Of a stretch of DNA of 64,000 nucleotides, positions 1 through 9,776 are shown piece by piece. The DNA comes from Chitinophaga sp. GbtcB8 (GTDB taxonomy: Bacteria; Bacteroidota; Bacteroidia; Chitinophagales; Chitinophagaceae), in contig NZ_JAGXJN010000033.1 in the NCBI RefSeq assembly GCF_019091455.1, positions 40,358 through 104,357 of the forward strand, read 5' to 3'. Made by a program: the position numbers and the translations under genes. The notes below the pieces were generated by a model. The model was not told where the DNA came from, searched no databases, and was given only the letters and a program-made list of their open reading frames with translations. Every line of letters begins with the position of its first letter. Positions within the stretch are counted from its first letter, which is position 1.

Positions 1-624
1 AACTTTCAGGCCCATTTCGTGCGCCTTCTCCTGCATGATCTTGGCGAAACGCACATCATCTTCCACAATCAGCATTACTTTGTCCGTTTCAGTTATATGC
101 GTGCGGTCGTCCCCGATCTCGTTAATGATCTCATTCAGCCCTTCCAGGTCGCGGGTATCTGCGGTTTTCACAGTGGGTACGGAGTGGATCACGGCACTAT
201 CATCGCCCTCAGATAATTTATATTCCCCTACTTTTAGCAGGTTGCTTTGTTTTTCTTTTTTGATGGCAGCCGGGTTATACTGCAAGGGCAGGAACAGGGT
301 AAAGGCACTTCCCCTTCCGGCCTCGCTTTCCAGCTCAATGGAGCCACCTAGCAGATCGGCCAGGCCACGGCTAATGGACAGTCCTAAACCGGTACCGCCG
401 TATTTGCGGCTGGTAGAACCTTCTGCCTGCTGAAAGGCTTCAAAGATAATGTTCTGCTTATCCTTGGAAATGCCGATGCCGGTATCCCTGATCTCAAATG
501 CCACCACACGGTCCGCATTATCCAGGCTGGCATTGGCGGTTTTCCAGTTGCGTATGGCATCATATGTCCGTAGCCGTACTCCTCCCTTTTCTGTTAGCCT
601 AAAGGCGTTGGACAACAGGTTCTT
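1..624 (-). pseudogene. C-terminal remainder of hybrid histidine kinase (ATPase and receiver), cut off by in-frame stop and by window edge
   Basis: Reading on past the TGA at 625-627 in the same frame gives clean kinase sequence. It starts KNLLSNAF (N-box of the HATPase domain), continues with DTGIGISK and GGTGLGLSIS (G-boxes), and then VMLIVEDDVRFAKIM, the start of a response-regulator receiver domain with its acidic pair. No further stop occurs before base 1. The stop sits where relatives have Leu (QIL-KNLLSN), so one substitution (TTA to TGA) would explain it. This segment has no evident start of its own, so it is probably untranslated unless there is readthrough. The receiver continues outside the window. 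Confidence 0.85.
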
Positions 625-3600
625 TCAGATCTGGTTCAAACGCTGCACATCCGTTTCCAGGCTTTGCGGCAGCTGCTCATCGATTATAATACCAAAGCGC
701 AGGTTCTTGCTTTCGGAAATATGCTTGAACGTAGTTTCCACAAAGGCTACCACTTCACCAAAACGTACATTGATAAAGTCTGTAGAAATATAACCGGATT
801 CAATCTTGGACAGATCCAGGATATCGTTGATCAGCTGTATCAGGTCGTCCCCGCAGCTGTGGATGGTCTTGGCATAACGTACCTGTTTTTCGCTCAGGTT
901 ACCTTCATGGTTCTCATACAGCTGCTGCGCCAGTATGAGTAAAGAGTTCAACGGTGTACGCAGCTCGTGCGACATATTAGCCAGGAACTCTGATTTGTAC
1001 TTGGAGGTAAGCTGCAGCTGTTCCGCTTTTTCTTCCAGGGAACGGCGCGCTTCTTCCACCTCCATGTTCTTTTCTTCCACTTCCTCCTTCTGTTTTACCA
1101 GCAGGTGGGCTTTATCCTGCAGCTCTTCGTTGGTTCTTCTCAGCTCATCGGCCAGTGACTGGGACTGTTCCAGCAGGGCCTCTGTACGGGAGTTGGCCTC
1201 AATGGTGTTTAACACGATACCGATACTTTCCGTCAGCTGGCTTAAGAAGTCGAGGTGGGTTTGGTTAAACGTATCAAAAGAGGCCAGCTCAATTACGGCC
1301 TTGATCTGCGTTTCAAACAGCACCGGTAATACGATGAGGTTTAGCGGCCGGGCTTCTCCCAGGCCGGAGCTTATTTTAATATAGTCACCCGGTACATTGG
1401 TGAGCAGGATCTGTTTCTTTTCTACGGCGCACTGCCCTACCAGGCCCTGTCCCAGTGAGAATTCGCGGCTCAGGCTTACCTCATCGCCAAAGGCGTATGC
1501 AGCAAACAGCTTCAGCTTGGGGTTGGCCGATTCATCTTCCAGGATATAGAACATTCCTTTCTGCGCATTCACCACCTGCGCCAGCTCAGAAAGGATACGG
1601 CGGGTTACCGTGTTCAGGTCTTTCTGGCCCTGCAGCATTTGCGTGAACTTGGCCAGGTTGGATTTCAGCCAGTCCTGCTCCTGGTTACGCAGCGTGGTTT
1701 CCTTCAGGTTGGCGATCATCTGGTTAATGGTATCTTTCAGCTCTTCCACCTCACCTTTGGCTTCCACGCGGATCATTTGCGTAAGATCGCCTTTGGTTAC
1801 GGCAGATGCTACTGCGGAAATGGCGCGCACCTGCGTGGTCAGGTTCTCAGCCAGCTGGTTCACGTTCTCCGTAAGGTTTTTCCAGATACCGGATGCGCCG
1901 GGCACACTGGCCTGGCCGCCCAAACGCCCTTCCACACCCACTTCACGGGCCACGGTGGTTACCTGGTCGGCAAACACCGCCAGGGTATCGATCATTTCAT
2001 TAATAGTTTCTGTCAGCTGCGCCACCTCACCGCGGGATACGATGGAGAGCTTTTGTTTCAGGTTACCGGTAGCCACAGAGGTTACTACCTTGGCAATACC
2101 GCGCACCTGGTTGGTAAGGTTAAAGGCCATCATGTTCACGGAGTCGGTAAGGTCTTTCCAGGTACCGCCCACGCCCTGCACCTCTGCCTGGCCGCCCAGC
2201 TTACCTTCCGTACCTACCTCACGCGCCACACGCGTTACCTCAAAGGCAAAGGAGTTCAGCTGGTCCACCATGGTGTTGATGGTGTTCTTCAGATCTAATA
2301 TTTCGCCCTTTACGTCAATGGTCACTTTTTTGGATAAGTCACCCGAGGCCACGGCCTTGGTTACTTCCGCAATGTTACGCACCTGGGAGGTAAGGTTACC
2401 TGTCATCTGGTTCACGGAATCTGTTAGGTCCTTCCAGGTACCGGCTACACCAGGCACAAATGCCTGGCCGCCCAGCTTACCATCCGTACCTACTTCACGC
2501 GCCACACGCGTTACTTCGGAGGCAAATGCGCGCAGCTGCTCCACCATGGTATTGATGGTATTTTTTAGCTTCAGGATCTCGCCTTTCACATCCACCTCAA
2601 TCTTACGCGACAGGTCACCGTTAGCCACCGCCGTAGTTACCTCCGCAATGTTACGCACCTGCGAGGTAAGGTTGGAGGCCATGATGTTCACTGAATCCGT
2701 TAAGTCTTTCCACAAGCCCTTTACTCCCGGCACATCGGCCTGGCCGCCAAGCTTACCTTCGGATCCTACTTCACGCGCCACGCGGAATACTTCGGAACCA
2801 AATGCATTCAGCTGGTCCACCATGGTATTGATGGTATTTTTCAGCTCTAATATTTCTCCCTTTACATCCACGGTGATCTTGCGCGACAGGTCACCTTTGG
2901 CCACGGCGGTTGTTACTTCTGCAATATTACGCACCTGGGCCGTGAGGTTGGATCCCATCTGGTTCACGGAATCTGTTAAGTCTTTCCAGGTACCGCCCAC
3001 ACCCTGCACTTTAGCCTGGCCGCCCAGCTTACCTTCTGTACCTACTTCCAGCGCCACGCGCGTTACTTCAGAGGCAAAGGAGTTCAGCTGGTCCACCATG
3101 GTGTTAATGGTGTTCTTCAATTCAAGTATTTCCCCGCGCACATCCACAGTGATCTTGCGGGAAAGGTCGCCCAGCGCCACGGCGGTGGTTACATCCGCAA
3201 TGTTACGCACCTGCGCAGTAAGGTTACCGGCCATCTGGTTCACGGAATCGGTGAGGTCTTTCCATACCCCGCCTACTCCTTTTACCGTGGCCTGGCCGCC
3301 CAGCTTACCTTCTGTACCCACCTCACGCGCCACGCGCGTTACTTCGGAGGAGAAGGAGTTCAGCTGATCCACCATGGTATTAATAGTATCTTTCAGCTCC
3401 AGGATCTCTCCCTTCACATCTACTGTGATCTTTTTAGACAGGTCGCCACGCGCCACAGCAGTGGTTACATCTGCAATGTTACGCACCTGGGCTGTCAGGT
3501 TATCCGCCATCTGGTTCACGGAATCCGTCAGGTCTTTCCACACCCCTGCTACGTCCTTTACTTTAGCCTGGCCGCCCAGCTTACCTTCAGAGCCTACTTC

Positions 3601-4188
3601 CAGCGCCACGCGCGTTACTTCGCGGGAGAAGAGGTTCAGCTGCTTCACCATCCCGTTCACCTCTGTTGCAATACGCGCAAACTCGCCCTGCAGCAAGTGG
3701 TCTTCTATCTGCAGGGTCATTTCCTGCGACAGATCACCTTTGGCCACGGAGCTGATCACATGCGCTATTTCAATGGTGGGATGCACCAGGTCGGAGATAA
3801 GGCTGTTGATGGAGCCTACCGCCTCATTCCATGCGCCTTTGGCAGTGCGGGGCATGGCTACACGGTGATTGAGCTTTCCCATTTTACCAATGGTATTGCG
3901 GGCCAGCAGCAGCTCTTCTACCAACGTTTCATTAAGCGTAATGATCTCATTCACGGTATCACAGATCTTACCATTCAGCCCAATATTATCTACGGGCATG
4001 CGTACACTGAAATTGCCGCCCTTTACTTCGGAAAGCACCTGTAATAGCTGGCGGCTGTCCAGCTCATCGTGTAATTGCTGAGATACGGTAGTGATCTTTT
4101 TACTTTTTTCAGAGGCAGGTATGGCTTTTTTTGATGCACTCCTGGCCGGTGATGCAACTGCACCGGCACTTTTCTTCCTGGTATTCAT
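625..4188 (-). CDS. HAMP-array hybrid sensor histidine kinase, truncated by in-frame TGA inside the ATPase domain
   Basis: The 1,187-codon product starts with a basic, Ala/Ser-rich tail and shows no membrane segment. About seven HAMP-type repeats of 92 residues (roughly residues 176-800, each with a WKDLTDSVN core) are followed by a GAF domain (about 860-995), a long coiled coil (about 1000-1065) and a HisKA dimerisation domain, with phospho-acceptor His near residue 1074 in SHELRTPLNS. The ATPase domain is cut at its first helix (RLNQI-stop). The layout resembles fungal Nik1-type (group III) kinases and long cytoplasmic HAMP kinases of Bacteroidota. Without the ATP-binding domain the fragment cannot autophosphorylate; it might still dimerise. 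The GAF-like gene at 4376-6709 lies upstream on the same strand, 187 bp away. The start ATG at 4186-4188 fits the basic tail. Confidence 0.88.
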   Translation of the reverse strand: MNTRKKSAGAVASPARSASKKAIPASEKSKKITTVSQQLHDELDSRQLLQVLSEVKGGNFSVRMPVDNIGLNGKICDTVNEIITLNETLVEELLLARNTIGKMGKLNHRVAMPRTAKGAWNEAVGSINSLISDLVHPTIEIAHVISSVAKGDLSQEMTLQIEDHLLQGEFARIATEVNGMVKQLNLFSREVTRVALEVGSEGKLGGQAKVKDVAGVWKDLTDSVNQMADNLTAQVRNIADVTTAVARGDLSKKITVDVKGEILELKDTINTMVDQLNSFSSEVTRVAREVGTEGKLGGQATVKGVGGVWKDLTDSVNQMAGNLTAQVRNIADVTTAVALGDLSRKITVDVRGEILELKNTINTMVDQLNSFASEVTRVALEVGTEGKLGGQAKVQGVGGTWKDLTDSVNQMGSNLTAQVRNIAEVTTAVAKGDLSRKITVDVKGEILELKNTINTMVDQLNAFGSEVFRVAREVGSEGKLGGQADVPGVKGLWKDLTDSVNIMASNLTSQVRNIAEVTTAVANGDLSRKIEVDVKGEILKLKNTINTMVEQLRAFASEVTRVAREVGTDGKLGGQAFVPGVAGTWKDLTDSVNQMTGNLTSQVRNIAEVTKAVASGDLSKKVTIDVKGEILDLKNTINTMVDQLNSFAFEVTRVAREVGTEGKLGGQAEVQGVGGTWKDLTDSVNMMAFNLTNQVRGIAKVVTSVATGNLKQKLSIVSRGEVAQLTETINEMIDTLAVFADQVTTVAREVGVEGRLGGQASVPGASGIWKNLTENVNQLAENLTTQVRAISAVASAVTKGDLTQMIRVEAKGEVEELKDTINQMIANLKETTLRNQEQDWLKSNLAKFTQMLQGQKDLNTVTRRILSELAQVVNAQKGMFYILEDESANPKLKLFAAYAFGDEVSLSREFSLGQGLVGQCAVEKKQILLTNVPGDYIKISSGLGEARPLNLIVLPVLFETQIKAVIELASFDTFNQTHLDFLSQLTESIGIVLNTIEANSRTEALLEQSQSLADELRRTNEELQDKAHLLVKQKEEVEEKNMEVEEARRSLEEKAEQLQLTSKYKSEFLANMSHELRTPLNSLLILAQQLYENHEGNLSEKQVRYAKTIHSCGDDLIQLINDILDLSKIESGYISTDFINVRFGEVVAFVETTFKHISESKNLRFGIIIDEQLPQSLETDVQRLNQI
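1720..3650 (-). repeat. 276-bp tandem repeats encoding the HAMP array
   Basis: The HAMP units are also repeated at DNA level. The motif ccaccatggt/a recurs at 2265, 2541, 2817, 3093 and 3369, exactly 276 bp (92 codons) apart each time. About seven units are visible, the outer ones more diverged. Such an array can expand or contract by recombination. Confidence 0.9.
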
Positions 4189-4375
4189 TTTTGCGGCATT
4201 AGAGCGATTAAAAAACTCAATTATGAAAGTTAAGACTTATCCAATACCCTTACTGTAAATTATTAGGATACGCATGTGCAGCTAATCCCCATGGAAGAGG
4301 CCGCCACATTGATGATACCATGCGTTTGGTCTTTCGAAATAAAGATAATGTAATATGTTTACAAAGAGTAATATT

Positions 4376-6709
4376 TTAAGCCACCCCTACACGAAGTGCT
4401 TTGAGCCCGCTAAGTCCCTGCAGATCTTCCAGCTCCAGCTCTTCCAGGTCATTTTGCAGTACGCCTGTTTCCTGCATGTATTGCAGGTACGGTAAATAAT
4501 CCTCTATATCTTTCCTGTTAAAATAAATGAGCGCGATCTTATCTATCTGGGTTAAGCGTTCATCGGTATTGCGGATATGTACTTTATCGATCCGTTTTTT
4601 TATCATCTGGTAGCGGATGTTGTAGGTGCCTTCCACATCAAACCTCCTTTCATCTGCGCGGAAGCTGATATCAATGGTATGGTTATGGGCAAAGATCAGC
4701 TGCGTGGTGCGCAGCTGCTGCGGCATATCCGGCAGCAGGGAACGGGTAAGCCTGGTAATGGCTGCCATAGAGGAAAGCTGCCACAGGCGCAGGTTCTTAA
4801 GATGAAAATGATCAAACACCCGGTTGGGGGAAATAGACTGCCCTATGTAAATATCATACTCAATACCATCTGTGCGGAACTTTTCAAAGTAGCAGGGATA
4901 GGCTTGCTGCAGCTTATCTTTTTCCGTTTCAAAATAATTATTGATGGCGTTATTGATCATTTGCATGGAAGCTTCCAGCGCATTCCGGTTCTGCTGCACT
5001 GCCTCTCCGTTCCCGTGCAGTAATTTCAGATAACCTTCAATATTATTGCGGGTAGTGGGTTCCTGCTGGGCAAGGTGCTTCAGGTAAGGCAGCGTGCCTT
5101 CTGTTAAAAAGTGATTCAGGTTAGTTTCATCCGTAGCATCCCATTCCTCCTGCTCCAGCACCTGCTGCCATTTGGTGCAGTTAAACAGGGCTTCTTCCAG
5201 CAGGGAAGATGGATGTTCATGCTGCACTTTCACCAGCATTTCGCATAAAATGCGCAGGTGGTTATCCAGGTCGGCACGTACGGCCTTATTCCTTTCTATG
5301 GTAGAATTGCGGATATCAATAGCGCCGTATAAGGGGTATACATCATTGAAATGTACGTTCTGCACTTTGGCGGGCAGCTGTTTCTTCCGCTGCTGTAAAT
5401 AGTGCCAGGCAGCTTCATTAAACTTCCATTGCACAGCGGGTTGCAGGGAAGTGAACTTTTCCATTACAATGTTCTCTATTTCCAGGTTAAACTCATCGCG
5501 GTATACCTGCAGCAGCTGTCCAATGGCGCTAATAGCGGGTTCCAGCAGGGCCAGCGTTTTTTCATTGAAGGTATCATCTCCCCAGGTATGCACCCCCAGC
5601 ACCCCTACGGGTGTACGTTCCAGGAAGATGGGCATCAGCGCCAGGGAGCGTACGCCCAGCTTGCGGAAATCGTCCAGGAATTTATACTCCTCCTTTACTT
5701 CTTCCAGGAAAATATCCTGGGAGAAAAAGAAGCTGGGATTGGCGGCATAAGATTTTGCCTGGTCCCGGAAATCTTCCGGCGATAAGGTTTTCTCTCCCCA
5801 CACAGAGAAAAGGATACCGGTACCTGTTTTCTCAAAACCGTATACCGGTTCATCATTGATATGTACAAAGGGAAAAAGGTCGAACTCTATTTTACTATTG
5901 CGTACCAGTGTTTTCAGGGACTGGATCACGGTATCCTGTGCGGTGCTATCTGCCCCGGGTTTGCGGTTCAGGCGTACCTTGCGGATATTATCTACCGCCT
6001 TATACGGCGTAATATCCGTTACCGTTAGCATGGCCATGCCGCGGAATTCAAACATATCCAGCGGCAGCATATTTTCCATGATCTCGTAGCTGGCGCCTTC
6101 GCTCAGGTGCATGTACAGGCGGTTGCAGTCCAGCTCCGGCAGCTCACCTTTGGCAGTAACGGAAATAAAATCGGTATTTATATTCACGCTGTAGTATTCC
6201 AGCAAACCGGTGACTGTGCTGGTACCGGCATGGTATAAACCTGCTTTTACAGGCGACTGGAAATTATACAAACGTTTGAGGATAAACGAATATACCAGCT
6301 GCAGGCGCTCCCGGCGATAATCATCCGGTGTTTGGGTAACCTCGTACTTCTCATCTTTCTGGGTCAGCAACGTAAACAGCAGCTCCGTACCATAGAAGAC
6401 ATGGGGCTGAAAGGGAAAGCTGAGGCCCCAGGCCAGCTGCTGCTCATCTGCCACGGGCGAGGTATTGCAGGCATACATATACTCAAGCAGGGGCTCATAC
6501 TGGCTTATATTTTCAAGCGTGAGCGCTATGCCTTTCTGCTGATAGCTTTCAAACTGCTCCAGGACTTTTTTGAAAAAATCGGCCTTAACGGTAGGTTCCC
6601 CTTCTGCCCGCTTTTTCAGGTATTCGATAAACGGGTCAAAAGAAAGCGCCGCATTCACAGGTAGTGAATAGGCCTGCTCCCCGGCTGCATTCAGTGTGAT
6701 ATTCTTCAT
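4376..6709 (-). CDS. Large GAF-domain-like protein of unknown function
   Basis: This 777-residue soluble protein has no signal peptide or membrane helix. The middle part (about residues 270-410, ending in MPIFLERTPVGVLGVHTWGDDTF and a following helix) looks like a GAF sensor fold. The flanking N- and C-terminal regions (about 260 and 360 residues) are mostly helical and I do not recognise them. It lies directly upstream of the broken HAMP-array kinase on the same strand, so a shared signalling role is plausible but not shown. Similar-length hypothetical proteins with a central GAF occur in Bacteroidota. Confidence 0.75.
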   Translation of the reverse strand: MKNITLNAAGEQAYSLPVNAALSFDPFIEYLKKRAEGEPTVKADFFKKVLEQFESYQQKGIALTLENISQYEPLLEYMYACNTSPVADEQQLAWGLSFPFQPHVFYGTELLFTLLTQKDEKYEVTQTPDDYRRERLQLVYSFILKRLYNFQSPVKAGLYHAGTSTVTGLLEYYSVNINTDFISVTAKGELPELDCNRLYMHLSEGASYEIMENMLPLDMFEFRGMAMLTVTDITPYKAVDNIRKVRLNRKPGADSTAQDTVIQSLKTLVRNSKIEFDLFPFVHINDEPVYGFEKTGTGILFSVWGEKTLSPEDFRDQAKSYAANPSFFFSQDIFLEEVKEEYKFLDDFRKLGVRSLALMPIFLERTPVGVLGVHTWGDDTFNEKTLALLEPAISAIGQLLQVYRDEFNLEIENIVMEKFTSLQPAVQWKFNEAAWHYLQQRKKQLPAKVQNVHFNDVYPLYGAIDIRNSTIERNKAVRADLDNHLRILCEMLVKVQHEHPSSLLEEALFNCTKWQQVLEQEEWDATDETNLNHFLTEGTLPYLKHLAQQEPTTRNNIEGYLKLLHGNGEAVQQNRNALEASMQMINNAINNYFETEKDKLQQAYPCYFEKFRTDGIEYDIYIGQSISPNRVFDHFHLKNLRLWQLSSMAAITRLTRSLLPDMPQQLRTTQLIFAHNHTIDISFRADERRFDVEGTYNIRYQMIKKRIDKVHIRNTDERLTQIDKIALIYFNRKDIEDYLPYLQYMQETGVLQNDLEELELEDLQGLSGLKALRVGVA

Positions 6710-6867
6710 GTTCGGAAATTCCTCCGGAAACTACACCGGTTTTTAAATTCACAGGTAAATTTAATGGTTTCCTGCATCCGATGTTAAGCCTTTGTTATCT
6801 TTCCCTCAACTATCATACCGGGGAGGCATATCTGCCGGCCATCAGAACATGACAACTATAAGTAAAA

Positions 6868-6963
6868 AAGTAAAAAGCAAAAGGTAAAAAAATGGAGGCG
6901 GATATTACACCTGATACAGATGTTTTATACCGCTGATGCATTTTTACTTTTTGCTTTTTACTT
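6868..6963. repeat. Long A/T-rich inverted repeat built from a heptad-like motif
   Basis: A 15-bp perfect inverted repeat (AAGTAAAAAGCAAAA at 6868-6882 and its complement at 6949-6963) extends imperfectly on both sides around a 66-base loop. The arms are runs of a (G/C)TAAAAA-like unit. Related TTTTTACTTTTTACTT sequence lies at about 6985-7001, overlapping the next gene's stop codon, and at 16828-16848 before rmuC. It could act as a terminator for the 97-codon gene or be a dispersed intergenic repeat. Confidence 0.7.
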
Positions 6964-6995
6964 TATTCGTAGTACCGGCGTTCTGTTTTTACTTT

Positions 6996-7289
6996 TTACT
7001 TTAATTTCCGCAGCATTTCTGTAGAAAGCGGATCGGAAGATACCCCATAACCGGTTACCAGCACACCCTTTTCCTTACCATCGGCAGAGGCAATGGCGTA
7101 TACGGCTGCTTCATCTGCCGGGTCGGTATTACCTTCGTAACGGTACACATCCACAATGGAAAAATCATCCAGGTGTAAGCGGTTCTTTTCACTTACCAGG
7201 TAATTGCCTTCAATGTTAAAATCTGTTGTAAATCCTTGTTTGCGCAATGCCTCAATGGCATTGGATACGGTATCATAATGTACTTCCAT
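6996..7289 (-). CDS. Small conserved Bacteroidota protein (often labelled phosphoribosylpyrophosphate synthetase-like)
   Basis: This 97-residue acidic soluble protein begins with a helix (TVSNAIEALRKQGFTTDFNI) and has a central FSIVDVYRYEGNTDPADEAAVYAI segment typical of a small family widespread in Bacteroidota. Database entries often call it phosphoribosylpyrophosphate synthetase, but it is far too short and has no PRPP-binding loop, so that name should not be taken as function. It stands alone between the A/T-rich repeat and the terminator of the GH99-like gene. Confidence 0.75.
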   Translation of the reverse strand: MEVHYDTVSNAIEALRKQGFTTDFNIEGNYLVSEKNRLHLDDFSIVDVYRYEGNTDPADEAAVYAIASADGKEKGVLVTGYGVSSDPLSTEMLRKLK

Positions 7290-7379
7290 TTCACTTGGTT
7301 TAAAAGGTTACTGTAGCGGGTGCTTATCTAAGTTAATAAAATAAAAACCAACCCTCCCCTGTCACTGCCGCAAAAATAA

Positions 7380-7408
7380 AGCCGCCTCTGTTTAAAGCAG
7401 AGACGGCT
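7380..7408 (-). terminator. Rho-independent terminator after the GH71/99-like gene
   Basis: The arms AGCCGCCTCTG (7380-7390) and CAGAGACGGCT (7398-7408) pair with one C-A mismatch around a 7-base loop. On the minus strand the hairpin is followed by TTTATTTTTG. It lies 48 bp past the stop of the gene at 7457-9580. Confidence 0.85.
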
Positions 7409-7456
7409 GATTAAATGATGACGTGGATATTTGATAAATAGATGTAAGATGAGCTG

Positions 7457-9580
7457 TTATGGATGTACTACCACCAGTTTTTGGGTAACTACCTGCCCGC
7501 CCCGGTTAATGCGCAGGAAGTACATGCCGCCCGGCAAATTGCTCACCGGCAGCGTGGCCTGTCCACCATCGATATTGATCACCTGGTGGCCAATTACCCC
7601 GCCGGTAGCGGTTAAAATGCTGAGGTAACCTACCCCTTTCCAGCCATTGCTGAATTTAAGGATGGCCGTATTGCTTGCCGGCTGCGGGTACACCTGTAAT
7701 AACCTGCTTTGGCTGCCGCTTAGCGTTTTGTATACACTATCTGTAAACTGCGCAGGTGCGGCAGTGCGCAGGGCTGAAGCTGTATCGCTGATCACAATAT
7801 CATCTATATAGGTTTTGAAGCTCCCGGTATCTGCGCCATGATCATAGGCTACCATAATGCGGTCAATGGTTTTGCCATTTAGCCAGGTGCCTATGTTACA
7901 CAAAATGCGCTGCCAGGTATTTACCGTACCGTGCCCTGCGCCCGGGTGCATGGAAGTACCGTTTTGGTCAGTAGCGCCAATGTCGCGCAGGGTAGTTCCG
8001 TCTGTCATAATAAGGTCTACGCTCACATAACGGGAAAGGTTATTGGTAGGAAAGGTGCGGAAGCTCAGCTTTGTGCTGCTATTCACCGGGATGTTCACAT
8101 CAAAGGCGCGGAAGTAATAATAGGAGCCGCCGGTAGCCGCATTATCCCTGCCTGCTGCGCGGATGGCGGAAGGGCCGGTATAGCTGGTCTCATTACTTAC
8201 AATACCGCAAACAGGCGTGCTTACATTGCGGGGTATAGAGCTGGGATCCGCGCTATCCGTCCAGGTGAGCGTGGCATCATAGCCCGGCTCCATGCTGGTA
8301 CGGAACCACAGCGGCGCGCTGGCATAAGGTATGCTAACATTGGTGGTAAGGGGCGCCGTGCCTTTCAGCACTTTGGTGGCCTGCCCTGCCAGACGCAGGT
8401 AAAAGTCCGGGCCAATAAAAGTACCGTCTGCGCTGGTGGTTAAAAAGTACTGATTGTTAGGTACGGCAAAATAGCTGTCGGCCATTTTAGCGAACACAGT
8501 GCCTTCATCATATTCATCAAACATAGCGATGTAGGAAGTGTTAAAACCCAGGTTCTTAATGTTGTACAGCTGTCGCCAGAAGAACTCACCTTTGTTACGC
8601 GGTATCTGGTTACGCGTACCCCCGTTCCAGTTACTCCAGGCAAAACCGGGAAACAATACAGGCTGGTAAGCAATATTATTGGTATTGCAGTAGGCCAGGT
8701 CCGGCGCAATGAGGTTAGCGGCAAAATTATCGGCGCCGTTATTATCGCCAAAACGCCCTACTGACCATGGGGAGATCATATCAAAGGCATTGTATACCTG
8801 CGTGTAACCGCTCCAGGAATCATTGTTGCCTGTGCGCCAGTACGTGGGTACCCCGCCTACTACATAATACCCTTTCCCTTTTAACCAGTTAATGATGGCC
8901 AGGCTGGCAGCAGGTGCATTTACGCGGCCGGTAAATCCAAAACCCCAGATGCACACCACGGGCTTGCCGTTCTGGTGGGCATAATAAAGTGAGTTGGTTA
9001 CCTGCAGATCGTTTTCAATATGCAGCCAGTCGTTCTTAAAGTAGGTGGTATCATCGGCGCTCATATCATACATGATATAAAAAATGCGCTGGTACTTTTC
9101 TGCTGCGCGGCGCATACGTACCGCAGTGCTATCGCGCTGGCTTTTAAAAACACCGTCGCGGGTCTCGCCCAGGAAACGCTGCAGGGCTACACCATCAATG
9201 CCGTTCTGCTGCATCCATTTAAAATGCAGGTCTACTGTTTCATAAGGGTAAGAGGTGAACAGCTTAGCAGGCCGGCCATCATTCAAATTTCCCAGGTTGG
9301 TCTGGAACAGCTGGGTCGCGGGGTATTCCGTTACATCCGGGTAGGCCTCAAATGTAACGGCATTGGGCGCAGGGCTGCCGGTATTGGAGTTATACTGCCC
9401 GGCAGACCAGTGCCGCCAACGGGCTACCGGCGAGCCATCGCCATAACAGTTAAACCATCCCTGGTAACCGCAAATGGTTTTACCAATAATGGCCTGTGCC
9501 GGGGCAGCCACCTGTGCGCGGGAAAAATTAGGGCCGGAGAGCAGGGCCAGTGCAAACAATACGTGTAACCATCTTTTCAT
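7457..9580 (-). CDS. Secreted glycoside hydrolase family 71/99-like protein with T9SS type A sorting domain
   Basis: The chosen ATG at 9578-9580 gives a clean signal peptide (MKRWLHVLFALALLSG... cleavage near SRAQ); the open frame continues 26 codons upstream without a better start. The catalytic part starts ICGYQGWFNCYGDGSPVARWRHW and contains WMQQNGIDGVALQRF and a conserved MFDEYDEGT segment, as in GH71/GH99-type alpha-glycan hydrolases. A beta-rich carbohydrate-binding-like region follows (about residues 460-620). The last 75 or so residues (LLQVYPQPASNTAILKF ... GGMYFLRINRGG) are a Por-secretion type A tail, so export is probably by the type IX system. The substrate is unknown; mannan-type glycans are only a guess. 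Confidence 0.85.
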   Translation of the reverse strand: MKRWLHVLFALALLSGPNFSRAQVAAPAQAIIGKTICGYQGWFNCYGDGSPVARWRHWSAGQYNSNTGSPAPNAVTFEAYPDVTEYPATQLFQTNLGNLNDGRPAKLFTSYPYETVDLHFKWMQQNGIDGVALQRFLGETRDGVFKSQRDSTAVRMRRAAEKYQRIFYIMYDMSADDTTYFKNDWLHIENDLQVTNSLYYAHQNGKPVVCIWGFGFTGRVNAPAASLAIINWLKGKGYYVVGGVPTYWRTGNNDSWSGYTQVYNAFDMISPWSVGRFGDNNGADNFAANLIAPDLAYCNTNNIAYQPVLFPGFAWSNWNGGTRNQIPRNKGEFFWRQLYNIKNLGFNTSYIAMFDEYDEGTVFAKMADSYFAVPNNQYFLTTSADGTFIGPDFYLRLAGQATKVLKGTAPLTTNVSIPYASAPLWFRTSMEPGYDATLTWTDSADPSSIPRNVSTPVCGIVSNETSYTGPSAIRAAGRDNAATGGSYYYFRAFDVNIPVNSSTKLSFRTFPTNNLSRYVSVDLIMTDGTTLRDIGATDQNGTSMHPGAGHGTVNTWQRILCNIGTWLNGKTIDRIMVAYDHGADTGSFKTYIDDIVISDTASALRTAAPAQFTDSVYKTLSGSQSRLLQVYPQPASNTAILKFSNGWKGVGYLSILTATGGVIGHQVINIDGGQATLPVSNLPGGMYFLRINRGGQVVTQKLVVVHP

Positions 9581-9776
9581 TGCTGACGTGGAATTTGGTG
9601 AGGTAACAAGATAGCCGGGGAGGATTAACAGAACGCTTAATAATTCACTAATTGACATGTAACCCGGGAAATATGAGGAGAGTTTCCGGGAAAGGTACAG
9701 GAAGCGTACGAGGTTTTATGTTATTACAGCAGCCTCCTGCCCTGCCCGGATATGTGTGCCAGTTGAAATAATGATC

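Noticed and set aside
1610..3367. Long plus-strand open frame antisense to the HAMP array
   Set aside because: It is a by-product of the 276-bp repeats: the frame stays open because each unit repeats the same codons. Its protein is low-complexity and repetitive with no known motif, while the minus strand gives a clear kinase.
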